A stretch of DNA of 45,109 bases from Gammaproteobacteria bacterium (GCA_013286215.1 JABDGC010000009.1:1-45109), one strand, 5' to 3'. Shown: positions 32,421-41,314, numbered from the stretch's first letter. The notes: generated by a model from the sequence alone, not told the origin. Numbers and translations are program-made.

Positions 32421-34076
32421 ATGGGAGCAAAAGAACTTGTATTTGGCGCCGATGCGCGTCAGCAAATGTTGGCCGGTATCAACGAACTCGCGAATGCCGT
32501 GCAAATCACCATGGGACCCAGCGGCCGTAACGTCGTCATCGACAAAAGCTTTGGTTCTCCCACCATTACCAAAGACGGCGTGACCGTAGCAAAAGAAATT
32601 GAGTTCAAAAATAAGTTCAAGAACATGGGCGCGCAAATGCTCAAAGACGTGGCGTCGCAGACTTCAGACGAAGCCGGCGATGGCACCACGACTGCCACTG
32701 TTTTGGGCCGACAGATCTTCGTCGAAGGCTTGAAAGCAGTCGTCGCCGGTTACAACCCCATGGACTTGAAGCGCGGCATTGATTTAGCTGTCACCAGCAC
32801 GGTTGGCGCCCTGAAGAAACTGTCTGTGCCCTGCACCGACACCAAGGCCATCGCCCAAGTTGGCACCATTTCCGCCAACTCTGACGAGTCCATCGGCAAA
32901 ATCATCGCGGATGCCATGGCCAAAGTCGGCAAAGAAGGCGTTATCACGGTTGAAGAAGGTTCGGGTCTGGAAAATGAGCTCGACGTCGTTGAAGGAATGC
33001 AATTCGACCGCGGCTACCTTTCCCCCTACTTCATCACCAACCAACAAAACATGTCTGCTGAACTGGACAATCCCTACATCCTGATCGTCGACAAGAAGAT
33101 TTCTTCCATTCGTGATCTTCTGCCCGTCCTCGAAGCTGTGGCCAAAGCCGGTCGCTCTCTGCTGATGATCGCCGAAGACGTCGAAGGCGAAGCCCTGGCG
33201 ACCCTCGTGGTCAACCACATGCGCGGCATCGTGAAAGTCTGCGCCGTCAAAGCACCTGGCTTCGGTGATCGTCGCAAGGAACAGCTGCAAGACATCGCGA
33301 TCTTAACTAAAGGCCAAGTCATTGCTGAAGAAGTGGGCCGTACCTTAGAGTCCGCCACGCTCAAAGACCTGGGATCTGCCAAGCGCGTCGTTGTCACCAA
33401 AGACGACACCACCATCATTGATGGCGCCGGTGACAAGAAAGAAATCGAAGGCCGTATCAAGCAGCTCCGCGCCCGTATTGAAGAAACCTCTTCCGACTAC
33501 GACCGCGAGAAACTGCAAGAACGCATCGCTAAACTGGCCGGCGGCGTCGCCGTCATCAAAGTGGGCGCAGCTTCCGAAATCGAAATGAAAGAAAAGAAGG
33601 CCCGCGTCGAAGACGCCCTGCACGCAACCCGCGCAGCAGTGGAAGAAGGTGTGGTTCCCGGCGGTGGTGTAGCGCTGATTCGCGTGCTCAACACCCTCAA
33701 GAACCTGGAAGGCGACAATGAAGCGCAAAACGTCGGCATTCAACTGACGCGTCGCGCCATGGAAGCCCCCTTGCGTCAGATCGTGACTAATGCTGGCTAC
33801 GAAGCCTCCGTCATCCTGAACAAGGTCCTCGAAGGCAAAGGCAATCACGGCTTCAACGCCGCGACCGGTGAATTCGGCGACATGTTACAGATGGGCATCC
33901 TGGACCCCACCAAAGTTACGCGCTCTGCCCTGCAGTACGCGGCTTCCGTGGCCGGTCTCATGCTGACCACCGAGTGCATGATCACCGATCTGCCGAAAGA
34001 TGAAAAAGAAGAAGCCATGGCCGGCGGTGGTATGGGCGGCATGGGCGGTATGGGTGGCATGGGCGGCGGTTTCTAA
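32421..34076 (+). CDS. groEL: Chaperonin GroEL
   Basis: This 551-residue 60-kDa chaperonin is full length and intact. Diagnostic segments are Gly-Pro-Ser-Gly-Arg-Asn-Val near 33, the ATP-site Asp-Gly-Thr-Thr-Thr-Ala-Thr-Val-Leu near 89-97, [12 protein letters not shown] near 410-420, and a C-terminal Gly-Gly-Met repeat tail. It is co-transcribed with groES and followed by a strong terminator. Confidence 0.98.
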   Translation: MGAKELVFGADARQQMLAGINELANAVQITMGPSGRNVVIDKSFGSPTITKDGVTVAKEIEFKNKFKNMGAQMLKDVASQTSDEAGDGTTTATVLGRQIFVEGLKAVVAGYNPMDLKRGIDLAVTSTVGALKKLSVPCTDTKAIAQVGTISANSDESIGKIIADAMAKVGKEGVITVEEGSGLENELDVVEGMQFDRGYLSPYFITNQQNMSAELDNPYILIVDKKISSIRDLLPVLEAVAKAGRSLLMIAEDVEGEALATLVVNHMRGIVKVCAVKAPGFGDRRKEQLQDIAILTKGQVIAEEVGRTLESATLKDLGSAKRVVVTKDDTTIIDGAGDKKEIEGRIKQLRARIEETSSDYDREKLQERIAKLAGGVAVIKVGAASEIEMKEKKARVEDALHATRAAVEEGVVPGGGVALIRVLNTLKNLEGDNEAQNVGIQLTRRAMEAPLRQIVTNAGYEASVILNKVLEGKGNHGFNAATGEFGDMLQMGILDPTKVTRSALQYAASVAGLMLTTECMITDLPKDEKEEAMAGGGMGGMGGMGGMGGGF

Positions 34077-34104
34077 GCATCCCGAACACTCGAGCAAGAC
34101 CCTT

Positions 34105-34133
34105 AAACCCCGCCTCTGGCGGGGTTTTTTTTT
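34105..34133 (+). terminator. Rho-independent terminator of groESL
   Basis: CCCCGCC (34108-34114) pairs with GGCGGGG (34118-34124) around a three-base loop and is followed by nine T's. It lies about 30 bases after the groEL stop. Confidence 0.93.
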
Positions 34134-34219
34134 GCTGCCTTTTTATATGTTAATATAGCCTTAAGAATCCGTCTGTAATATTGGCAGCTTGTTCCGTCAT
34201 TCTTATTCAAAAGATCATC

Positions 34220-34969
34220 ATGTCAAAGATTAAAGTACACTTATTAAATTTCCATGGCCTTTTTAATTCACACATTGAAATTGTACTGGAAAACACCTCG
34301 ATTAATCCGCCAGTCTATTTTCATATAAACCGCTGGGGTAAATCGATTCTGAGCGACTGGGAACCTGATATTAATGAGGTGTTTACCCAGAAAATCAATT
34401 CTGCAAGCTCGAAATATAGCTTTATGATTGAGGCAAATCCCTACACAATTCTAGACCGATGGGCTGAATACTGGAATGGTACTAGAGAGACAGCCAGTGT
34501 TTTAAAAACAAATTGTGCTGTTGCTGCTCAATGGTTTTTAACTGAATTTGCACGCATACCCAAACCGAATTTATCCAATATAAGCCTGAATTATCTTACT
34601 CTCGGAATCCCTTGGCCAAGCTTTATTCCCTGCCCGGTTATGCTTCCAGGTCGAGTGCTGTCAAACGCAAAATTTCACATCGAAATACGTGATCATCCTA
34701 AGCTCGCACAGCAATATTCCGATTTATATTTGCATGTTGCTATGGCAGCTACCGCTTTGACCGTAGCTGCCAGTGCTCTCGGTATTTATGTGGCGCTAAC
34801 CATGCTTACGGGCGGCTTAGCTGCTGTTGCCATCGCCGGCTGCGTTGTGCTTGGGCTTGCAAATTTTTATGGGTTTTTTAGCGCATACAATCGGCGATCC
34901 GCTAAACGGTTAACTGAAGCGAAAAGCGAGGAAAAAAATTCATACGGCAATTGTTATAGCGTCATTTAA
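34220..34969 (+). CDS. Orphan protein with C-terminal membrane hairpin
   Basis: I do not recognise this protein. I start it at the ATG at 34220 (249 residues), because the upstream in-frame extension begins at a TTG without a ribosome-binding site. The N-terminal half looks beta-rich and globular (Lys-Val-His-Leu-Leu-Asn-Phe-His-Gly); a conspicuous Thr-Asn-Cys-Ala-Val-Ala-Ala-Gln-Trp-Phe-Leu segment lies near residue 95-105, followed by a Pro-rich stretch (Gly-Ile-Pro-Trp-Pro-Ser-Phe-Ile-Pro-Cys-Pro). Two hydrophobic segments (about 175-230) form a probable membrane hairpin near the C-terminus. The gene is more AT-rich than groEL, suggesting acquisition. The Asn-Cys segment recalls cysteine-type active sites, but no His partner can be assigned. 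Confidence 0.65.
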   Translation: MSKIKVHLLNFHGLFNSHIEIVLENTSINPPVYFHINRWGKSILSDWEPDINEVFTQKINSASSKYSFMIEANPYTILDRWAEYWNGTRETASVLKTNCAVAAQWFLTEFARIPKPNLSNISLNYLTLGIPWPSFIPCPVMLPGRVLSNAKFHIEIRDHPKLAQQYSDLYLHVAMAATALTVAASALGIYVALTMLTGGLAAVAIAGCVVLGLANFYGFFSAYNRRSAKRLTEAKSEEKNSYGNCYSVI

Positions 34970-35144
34970 CTTAACGATTTTTCTTTTTAATCGCATTAAA
35001 GAACATCAGAATCCGATCACCTTTCCGTAACCCCCTTATTTTTAACTCTTTTTTTAGCCTCCGGGCTTTGCTGGGCGCAAAGTATATCTGCTCAGGGAAA
35101 GGCTATACTTTAAAGGGAGCCATATAAAATAGAGAGCTGAGCCT

Positions 35145-36692
35145 ATGTCCATCTGGGAGGCCTTGGGGAAAGGGGTCCAATTTATAGGGGATTGGTTGGG
35201 GGGCGACGATCCCTCTGCTCCTCGCAAAAAAAAGCCCCCGGAAGCGGAGCCCAGTGCTGGAGGAATCTTTTTTGCAGGACTTGTTGGAGCCTTTGTTGGC
35301 CTCCTCAAAGGCCCCATCGATCTAATAAGCCTTCCCTTCACTATCGTGACCACCGCAGGTGATAGACTAGCTGCACTATTTGAGAACCACCCCAAAACCC
35401 ACAAGAGAATAAAGACTCTTGCCTCTGGATTAGGCTTTGCAGCCTCTGTAGTCTGCTTGACATTCTTCATCCTTTTCCCTGTTGCCGGATTGATGGCTCT
35501 AGGCGTCTCTGGTTTTGTTGGAGCTGCTGTTGGAGCCGCCACCTTTGCAAAAGAGTTCCAGAAAACAGGGGACCTTTCCAAGTCTTTCTTGGAGTCCCAG
35601 AATCCCCTGTACTCCCTGCGCTCCCTGCGCTCCAATTATTTTGCAAAACCACTGCTCAATTTTGTCGGCGGCGGTAAGGCTATAAATAAGAAGCATCAAC
35701 CCCTCAAGCGTCGCCCCGTTTATAGCGTGAGCATTGATGCTCTGGTTGAACAGCGGCAGGAACAGCGCGCCCAGGAAAAAGCAAATTCGCCCCCACCTGA
35801 CCCCACAGAAGAGGAGAAAAGCAAAGAAAAAAGCTCGCCCAAGCCGACGGACGAAGAAAAAGAAAAAGAAGAAGAAAAGGAAAAAGAAAAAAACAAAAGC
35901 AAGGATAAGAGTCCACCCTCAAGTCCAACAAGTCACCCGGCGCCTTTAGAGCCTGAAAGCGAAGAAAAAAAAGCAAACAAGCATTCGAAGGGTAAGTCGA
36001 TCCCTTTAGTATCTGACATCATTATCAACATCCCCGCCCTGGGAGCATCGGTAAACGAACCAACAGGGAGTAACCGCTCTCAGATTCAACGTTGCCCTCG
36101 TCGCGAATTAGGCCCCATGCTGATGCCAACCGATGAACAAGAAAAAGATCGCTCCTATCAGGAAATGCTCTATGATCCGAAAAAACATAGCCAAGCCTTG
36201 GAAAAATTTCTTGCCCCGGGAAATCCGGAGCACATTAATATCGGCACCACCGGCGCCGTCTCATGGGAAGCTCAACATCTGCTTAGCACCTATATCTCCG
36301 ATACGGGGAAAGAGAAAGTCGCCTGTGTTACCGAGGTCGCACCGAACGGAGCCTTGAACGCTACTATATATAGGAACACGGATGACGGCATGGAATGTCT
36401 GCGCGCCGCCAAAAGGTTTATTGATCGTTTAACCCTCCAAGCCAATGCGCCGGATGGAAGCAGCGGGTCGATCTGTATTAGAGACAGGCAGGCCGGAAAT
36501 AACGACCACATGAGGCAGGCCATTGTAGACTATTGCGCTATCGTGGGGAAAAAATGCTACCTGATTAACACCGACGGAAGCCGTGAGCAACTTGGCCCCA
36601 GTATGACTCCCGATCGCCTAGAAAAGCTGCGCGAACAATTTGGCAATCTACCGCCCGAACAAGCGGTTAGCTCTCCCTCGCCCGCTCCCTGA
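35145..36692 (+). CDS. Orphan membrane protein with Lys/Glu-rich linker, candidate effector
   Basis: I do not recognise this 515-residue protein. It has an N-terminal region with Gly-rich hydrophobic segments (about 38-68 and 93-135), a Leu-Arg-Ser repeat, then a long low-complexity linker of Lys, Glu and Pro (about 200-285) and a compact soluble C-terminal domain (about 330-500). The C-terminal domain includes Ile-Asn-Ile-Gly-Thr-Thr-Gly-Ala-Val-Ser, Cys-Leu-Arg-Ala-Ala-Lys-Arg-Phe-Ile, and Ala-Ile-Val-Asp-Tyr-Cys-Ala. The order hydrophobic hairpin, disordered linker, globular domain is the same as in the orphan protein at 9974-11617, although I see no sequence similarity. It is convergent with the site-2 protease gene, two bases apart. 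Confidence 0.7.
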   Translation: MSIWEALGKGVQFIGDWLGGDDPSAPRKKKPPEAEPSAGGIFFAGLVGAFVGLLKGPIDLISLPFTIVTTAGDRLAALFENHPKTHKRIKTLASGLGFAASVVCLTFFILFPVAGLMALGVSGFVGAAVGAATFAKEFQKTGDLSKSFLESQNPLYSLRSLRSNYFAKPLLNFVGGGKAINKKHQPLKRRPVYSVSIDALVEQRQEQRAQEKANSPPPDPTEEEKSKEKSSPKPTDEEKEKEEEKEKEKNKSKDKSPPSSPTSHPAPLEPESEEKKANKHSKGKSIPLVSDIIINIPALGASVNEPTGSNRSQIQRCPRRELGPMLMPTDEQEKDRSYQEMLYDPKKHSQALEKFLAPGNPEHINIGTTGAVSWEAQHLLSTYISDTGKEKVACVTEVAPNGALNATIYRNTDDGMECLRAAKRFIDRLTLQANAPDGSSGSICIRDRQAGNNDHMRQAIVDYCAIVGKKCYLINTDGSREQLGPSMTPDRLEKLREQFGNLPPEQAVSSPSPAP

Positions 36693-36694
36693 AA

Positions 36695-37357
36695 TTAAAA
36701 CCCACTCAAACCAAATAAAGTCATCACCCACTGAATCAAAAAGAAAGCCGGGGAAAGAATGTAGCTTAAAATACCGGTAAACCACAGCAGCAACAAAATC
36801 AAAAAACCATAGGGCTCCAGACGCTGCAAACGCCAGGCCATGCGCGGCGGCAAGAGGCTATAGAGTACCTTGCTGCCATCCAAGGGGGGAAAGGGCAATA
36901 AATTTAACACGCACAGAAAGAGATTAATCGCAATGCCGGCCAAGCCCATATTAAAAAGAGGAATGCCCAGCCACGGATTCTTTAGCGCCAAAAAATAAGC
37001 ACCCAGTTTGGCGATGCCTCCCCAGATAAAAGCCATGGCCAAGTTACTCAGCGGGCCGCCGGCGGCAACGAAGGCCGTATCACGGCGCGGGTGGCGGAGA
37101 TTACGGGGATCAACGGGAACGGGTTTGGCCCAACCGAAGACGAAGCCCGTTGTGGCCAAGAATAAAATAGGAACAACAATGGTGCCCATAAGGTCGATGT
37201 GTTTGAGGGGGTTTAGGGTGAGGCGACCGGAAAGACGGGCCGTTTGATCACCACAAAGGGAAGCAATCCAGCCGTGGGCGACTTCATGGATCGTGATGGC
37301 GAAAAGCAGAGGAAGGGACCAGACGACTATTTTTTGAACTAAGGTGAGTTCAAGCAT
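36695..37357 (-). CDS. Site-2-type zinc metalloprotease (M50 family)
   Basis: This 220-residue polytopic protein, with about six membrane segments, belongs to the M50B/rhomboid-like site-2 protease family (YwhC/FtsH-independent type). The metal-binding His-Glu-Val-Ala-His lies at residues 24-28 in the first segment, and the third ligand D160 in Asn-Leu-Leu-Pro-Phe-Pro-Pro-Leu-Asp-Gly. Such proteases cut membrane-embedded substrates; this short subgroup lacks a PDZ domain, and its substrate is unknown. Confidence 0.88.
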   Translation of the reverse strand: MLELTLVQKIVVWSLPLLFAITIHEVAHGWIASLCGDQTARLSGRLTLNPLKHIDLMGTIVVPILFLATTGFVFGWAKPVPVDPRNLRHPRRDTAFVAAGGPLSNLAMAFIWGGIAKLGAYFLALKNPWLGIPLFNMGLAGIAINLFLCVLNLLPFPPLDGSKVLYSLLPPRMAWRLQRLEPYGFLILLLLWFTGILSYILSPAFFLIQWVMTLFGLSGF

Positions 37358-37453
37358 GGTTGGAGTTCGACCTATTAATTGTTTGCAGTGTATTGAAACT
37401 TAGCTAGAGTAGATAGGATTTGCAAGAAGAGATTTGTTAAAAGCGCCTTGGAC

Positions 37454-37476
37454 TTATCCACAGTTTCTGTGGATAG
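37454..37476. promoter_or_regulatory. Paired DnaA-box-like palindrome
   Basis: TTATCCACA (37454-37462) is a perfect DnaA box. It is followed after five bases by TGTGGATAG (37468-37476), an inverted box with one mismatch. Together they form a 9-bp perfect stem (37455-37463 against 37467-37475) with a TTT loop. The site lies in the divergent gap between the M50 protease and ZIP genes, which otherwise holds no feature I can name. Confidence 0.5.
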
Positions 37477-37577
37477 ATTTTGGGATAAGATGTGGGAAAG
37501 CCGGTATGAAAAGGCTATCCGGATAAGGGCAATTTCGCTAGAATGGGCGGTTTGCGACTAATGAAAAGGGTTTTTGC

Positions 37578-38351
37578 GTGACGCTGATTTATTACAAGGC
37601 GCTAGCAGGGCTGCTGATTTTCGTGGCCAGTCTGGTCGCCGTTATCTATCCCATCCGGAAACATTTGCTCAGCGGCCACAGTGAGCCTTTGGAGCTGGGC
37701 GAAGCCTTCGCCAGCGGTATTTTCCTGGGTGTCGCTTTTTTTCACATGCTCCCCGCTTCTATCAGCAGTTTTCAGCGGCTTTGGCCGAACACGCAGTATC
37801 CACTCGCCGAACTGATCTGTATTCTGGGCTTCATCTTGCTGCTGTTTCTGGAACGTTTATCACTCATGACCTGTTCCAACCGGAACCATAATCATGTCGC
37901 CAGCATTCCCTCTATTTTAACCATCATGCTCATCATTCACGAGCTGATTGAAGGAACCGCTTTGGGCATCAATACCACCTTCACCCAGGCTTTCATGCTC
38001 TTTGTCGCCATCATTGCCCATAAAGGCTCGGCCAGTTTCGCGCTCTGCGTGACGTTAATGCGTCATAAAATTCCGCTGAAAAAAATCCTGGCCATTGTCA
38101 TTTTCTTTTCCCTGGTCACACCGCTGGGTATTTTTCTGGGAGAGACCCTGAATTCCCTGTCCCACCTGCCAAGCGGACAATTACTGGAAGCCATCTTTAA
38201 TGCCTTCGCGACCGGCTCTTTCTTTTATATGTCGACCCTACACCATGTGCAGTTTCATAAGCGCGCAGCGGAAGAGTCGCATGGGATGCTGGAGTTTTTA
38301 TTTCTGGTGATTGGACTGGGGTTAATGGGGTTGATTGCGGTTTGGGTGTAA
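37578..38351 (+). CDS. ZIP-family metal transporter
   Basis: This 257-residue membrane protein has about eight segments. The family's metal-binding motifs are present: His-Glu-Leu-Ile-Glu-Gly at residues 121-126 in TM4 and His-Lys-Gly at 148-150 in TM5, with a His-containing cytoplasmic loop (Asn-Arg-Asn-His-Asn-His near 101-106). It is likely to move zinc or another divalent metal into the cytoplasm. The start is GTG at 37578, with AAGGG upstream; the nearby ATG at 37561 leads only to a six-codon reading frame. Confidence 0.88.
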   Translation: MTLIYYKALAGLLIFVASLVAVIYPIRKHLLSGHSEPLELGEAFASGIFLGVAFFHMLPASISSFQRLWPNTQYPLAELICILGFILLLFLERLSLMTCSNRNHNHVASIPSILTIMLIIHELIEGTALGINTTFTQAFMLFVAIIAHKGSASFALCVTLMRHKIPLKKILAIVIFFSLVTPLGIFLGETLNSLSHLPSGQLLEAIFNAFATGSFFYMSTLHHVQFHKRAAEESHGMLEFLFLVIGLGLMGLIAVWV

Positions 38352-38388
38352 TCTCCCCTCTTCATCAGACAAGCCTATAAATATAATA

Positions 38389-38545
38389 GTCCTAATTAAG
38401 ACACTTATATTCTACATTTTAATATAAAAGACTTAATTAGGACACTTAAGAAATATTGATTTAAAATTATTAATTTTATATAATTGACTTATATAGGTCA
38501 CTTATGTTGTCTTTTAATCGATAATTGTCTCATTTAAGGCACTTA
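38389..38545 (+). repeat. Four 19-bp direct repeats, putative HipB operators
   Basis: Four copies of GWCYTAWTTARGNCACTTA lie at 38389-38407, 38430-38448, 38486-38504 and 38527-38545, with start-to-start distances of 41, 56 and 41 bases. Copies 1 and 2 also form an inverted pair through CCTAATTAAG/CTTAATTAGG. Copy 3 overlaps the transcription start expected from the promoter, and copy 4 carries the ribosome-binding AAGG and the first base of the hipB ATG. This layout fits autorepression by HipB. Confidence 0.85.
38456..38484 (+). promoter_or_regulatory. Sigma70 promoter of hipBA
   Basis: TTGATT (38456-38461), exactly 17 bases, TATAAT (38479-38484). Transcription would begin near 38491, inside operator-like repeat 3. 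Confidence 0.75.
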
Positions 38546-38862
38546 TGAAAATCATATCTACCCCCACTGAGCTTGAAACATCCCTTGGAGAAGATATTAA
38601 GGCCATTCGATTACAAAAAAACATCGACAGGCGCACTCTTTGTGCAATAGCCGGGGTTAGTGAGAATGCCCTCAGAAATCTAGAAGGAGGAAGAGGAACC
38701 TCGCTAAAAACACTTATTAGAATAATTAAGGCTCTCAACCGCGAAGATTGGCTCAACCAGCTAACCCCAAAAACCAGTATAAATCCTCTTCATTTAGTAC
38801 GAGAGAAAGAACAAAGACAACGAGCACGAAGTAAAAAACATGCCAAAAACAAAGCAACCTAA
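38545..38862 (+). CDS. hipB: HipB-like helix-turn-helix antitoxin
   Basis: This 105-residue protein has an N-terminal XRE-type helix-turn-helix (about 14-70): Ile-Arg-Leu-Gln-Lys-Asn-Ile, then Ala-Gly-Val-Ser-Glu-Asn-Ala-Leu-Arg-Asn-Leu-Glu, with a basic C-terminal tail (about 85-105). In HipBA modules HipB represses its own promoter and neutralises the HipA kinase. Its 3' end overlaps hipA by 23 bases. Low GC compared with the neighbourhood suggests horizontal transfer. Confidence 0.85.
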   Translation: MKIISTPTELETSLGEDIKAIRLQKNIDRRTLCAIAGVSENALRNLEGGRGTSLKTLIRIIKALNREDWLNQLTPKTSINPLHLVREKEQRQRARSKKHAKNKAT

Positions 38863-40150
38863 CTCCTATAAAAAAGTTGAGCGTGTTGACGTTTACCTTT
38901 GGGGGAGGTTTGTAGGCGCTGTCGCCCTAGACCCGAAGCTAGGCTATTACGTATTTGCATATGATAAATCATTTGGAAGAAGTGGAATTGAGCTTGCTCC
39001 ACTCCGTATGCCTCTAAATGACAATGAAGCAGTCTATGTCTTTACGGATCTCCCTGAAGAAACTTATAAACGCCTCCCAGCACTGCTGGCAGACTCTTTA
39101 CCTGACGATTTCGGAAATGCGCTGATAGATCGCTACATGGCCGACAAAGGTATCTCACATGCTCAGATTACCTCGCTAGACCGCCTCGCATACATGGGAA
39201 AACGCTCAATGGGAGCGCTTGAGTTTAAACCCGCACATGGCCCAAAAAACATAAAGCCAACCGCTATAGAAATGAATAGCCTGGTCAGAGAAGCTAAAAA
39301 AGCAGTGAAAGGCACGCTGGATGGAGATTACGAAACTGACGCCGCATTAAGGAGCATTATTGAAGTCGGAACGTCCGCTGGCGGAGCAAGAGCGAAAGCG
39401 GTTATAGCATGGAATCCAGAGACACAAAAAATACAATCCGGGCAAGTCGATACGGAAGAAGGCTTTGAACATTGGTTATTAAAATTTGATGGCCTGGGAA
39501 TAGACAAAGAATTAGGGGTAAGCCAGCATTATGGCCGAATTGAGTATGCTTATTACCTGATGGCAACTCAAGCAGGCATCTCTATGACTCCATCAAGGCT
39601 ACTTGAAGAAAATGGTCGCGCTCATTTTATGACAAAACGCTTTGATCGCGATGGAAAAAGCACAAAACATCATCTTCAAACGCTATGCGCTATGAATCAT
39701 ATCGATTACAAAAAGAAATCCACCAATAGCTACGAACAATTGCTAATGACCCTAAGCGAGCTCGCACTCCCGCACAATACCTTTGTAGAAGTATTTCGAC
39801 GTATGATATTTAATCTCATGGGCCGAAACTGCGATGATCATAGCAAAAATTTTTCATTCCGATTAAAAGAAGGCAGTAACTGGGAACTCGCTCCCGCCTA
39901 TGATGTCACCTTTGCTCACAACCCTACGGGCAAATGGACAAACCAGCATTTATTGTCCGTCAATGGAAAATACAAAGACTTCACCATAACCGATATCCTC
40001 ACCGTTGCGGATCGATTTGGAGTCGGTGAAACTCAGAAAATTGTAAAAGACGTTAAAGACGCTATTAAAGCATGGCCCGATTTTGCAAAAGAAGCAAGTA
40101 TTGATAAAAATGAAATCCAGCGTATCGGGAATTTACATATCCTCTTATAA
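38840..40150 (+). CDS. hipA: HipA-like serine/threonine kinase toxin
   Basis: This 436-residue protein is full length. It has the N-terminal HipA subdomain (about 15-130, Val-Asp-Val-Tyr-Leu-Trp-Gly-Arg-Phe-Val-Gly), the autophosphorylation/P-loop segment Val-Gly-Thr-Ser-Ala-Gly-Gly-Ala-Arg-Ala-Lys (S179), Trp-Leu-Leu-Lys-Phe with the ATP-site Lys, the catalytic Arg-Asn-Cys-Asp-Asp-His-Ser-Lys-Asn (D332, N337) and Tyr-Asp-Val (D355). E. coli HipA phosphorylates glutamyl-tRNA synthetase and causes persistence; the target here is not known. All catalytic residues are intact, so the kinase should be active. Confidence 0.92.
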   Translation: MPKTKQPNSYKKVERVDVYLWGRFVGAVALDPKLGYYVFAYDKSFGRSGIELAPLRMPLNDNEAVYVFTDLPEETYKRLPALLADSLPDDFGNALIDRYMADKGISHAQITSLDRLAYMGKRSMGALEFKPAHGPKNIKPTAIEMNSLVREAKKAVKGTLDGDYETDAALRSIIEVGTSAGGARAKAVIAWNPETQKIQSGQVDTEEGFEHWLLKFDGLGIDKELGVSQHYGRIEYAYYLMATQAGISMTPSRLLEENGRAHFMTKRFDRDGKSTKHHLQTLCAMNHIDYKKKSTNSYEQLLMTLSELALPHNTFVEVFRRMIFNLMGRNCDDHSKNFSFRLKEGSNWELAPAYDVTFAHNPTGKWTNQHLLSVNGKYKDFTITDILTVADRFGVGETQKIVKDVKDAIKAWPDFAKEASIDKNEIQRIGNLHILL

Positions 40151-40151
40151 A

Positions 40152-40300
40152 GCCTTGTTGAATAAATCGTATTTCCCGTTAAAGTCCCCTTTCCTCCACG
40201 TTGTTGAATAAAGCATATTTTGCATAAGACCCCCTCTCCTCCACGCTTTTTGTGGAGGAGAGGGAGTTCAGTGCAAAATCGGATTTATTCAACGTCATGC
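40152..40300. repeat. MITE-like palindrome with IS903-like ends, plus a truncated copy
   Basis: The element at about 40201-40293 begins TTGTTGAATAAAGC and ends GATTTATTCAAC, an inverted terminal repeat, with a central hairpin CTCTCCTCCACGC-TTTTT-GTGGAGGAGAG. Directly before it (40152-40200) is a truncated copy starting GCCTTGTTGAATAAATCG. The ends closely resemble the IS903-group (IS5 family) terminal repeat GGCTTTGTTGAATAAATC. No transposase is present. Confidence 0.75.
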
Positions 40301-40306
40301 TAAACT

Positions 40307-41314
40307 CTAAGAGCTCGCGATCAGGTTTTCAATAAGGCCGAGAGACTTCACGGCATCGCGTTCCTGGCGAAGTTCATTGAGGCTCAGGTCGATCTTGGCT
40401 TGGGCAAATTCATTGTGCGTCAACCCGGTAATCACCTTCAGCTTGCTGCCTTCGGTACGACAAGGGAAGGAGAAGATCAAGCCTTCGTCCACACCGTACT
40501 CGCCTTGCGAGCAACGCGCGACGGAGAAGCTTTCGCCTTGCGAGGTTTCATGCACCAAGCGGTTGATGGACGTCAGCGCCGCATTGGCTGCCGAGGCTGC
40601 GGAGGAAGCGCCTCTGGCCTTGATCACTTCGGCACCGCGTTTCTGCACGATGGAGATAAAATCGTTTTGCAGCCACTTTAGGTCGGTGATCACCTCTGTC
40701 GCGGGCTGGTTATTCACTTTAGCGTGATAAAAATCGGGGAATTGCGTGCTGGAATGATTGCCCCAGATGGTCATTTGGGTGATGGCTTCGACGTCCACCT
40801 TGGCCTTCAGCGCCAATTGCGTGCGCGCTCGCAACTCATCCAGCATAGTCATGGCAAAAAAGCGGTCATTGGGAACATCGGGCGCGTGATGCATGGCGAT
40901 GAGACAGTTGGTGTTGCACGGATTGCCAACCACGAAAACCTGCACATCGTTGGCACCATGGTCATTAATGGCACGGCCTTGCGGTCCAAAAATCTTGCCG
41001 TTAATCTTCAGCAGATCGGAGCGTTCCATGCCTTCCTTGCGGGGCACAGCGCCGACTAAGACGGCCCAGTTGACGTTTTTCATGGCGACATTCACGTCCG
41101 AACTCAGGCTGACATTTTTTAAAAGAGGGAAAGCGCAATCTTCAAGCTCCATGGCCACGCCCTTCAGGGAGGGCAAAGCGGCTTCCAACTCCAGCAGGCT
41201 CAATTCGACCTCGGTATCAGGGCCAAACATTTGGCCGGAGGCCACACGAAAAATCAGGGCATAGCCAATTTGCCCGGCGGCGCCTGTAATTGCAACCTTC
41301 ACTCGCTTTCTCAT
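40307..41314 (-). CDS. mdh: Malate dehydrogenase
   Basis: This enzyme interconverts malate and oxaloacetate with NAD in the TCA cycle. It is the cytosolic/Thermus-type form, 335 residues, with Gly-Ala-Ala-Gly-Gln-Ile-Gly at 10-16 (NAD loop), [12 protein letters not shown] (substrate loop), Val-Gly-Asn-Pro-Cys-Asn-Thr-Asn and Thr-Ile-Trp-Gly-Asn-His-Ser (catalytic His). I chose the ATG at 41314 because AAGGAG lies six bases before it; the frame is open for 24 further codons upstream, which have no role in the family. Confidence 0.96.
   Translation of the reverse strand: MRKRVKVAITGAAGQIGYALIFRVASGQMFGPDTEVELSLLELEAALPSLKGVAMELEDCAFPLLKNVSLSSDVNVAMKNVNWAVLVGAVPRKEGMERSDLLKINGKIFGPQGRAINDHGANDVQVFVVGNPCNTNCLIAMHHAPDVPNDRFFAMTMLDELRARTQLALKAKVDVEAITQMTIWGNHSSTQFPDFYHAKVNNQPATEVITDLKWLQNDFISIVQKRGAEVIKARGASSAASAANAALTSINRLVHETSQGESFSVARCSQGEYGVDEGLIFSFPCRTEGSKLKVITGLTHNEFAQAKIDLSLNELRQERDAVKSLGLIENLIASS

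Noticed and set aside
33345..33848. Minus-strand open frame of 167 codons
   Set aside because: It is antisense to intact groEL and reflects codon bias on the opposite strand.
34943..34969. Possible CaaX prenylation motif at the C-terminus of the 34220-34969 protein
   Set aside because: The protein ends Cys-Tyr-Ser-Val-Ile, with Cys five residues from the end. A CaaX box needs Cys at the fourth position from the end.
37441..37520. Replication origin because of DnaA boxes
   Set aside because: Only one perfect box and one near-match are seen, there is no AT-rich unwinding block, and no dnaA, dnaN or gidA gene is nearby.
38389..38545. CRISPR array
   Set aside because: The four repeats are only 19 bp, are variable, have unequal 22/37/22-base gaps, and overlap a promoter and a start codon; no cas gene is present.
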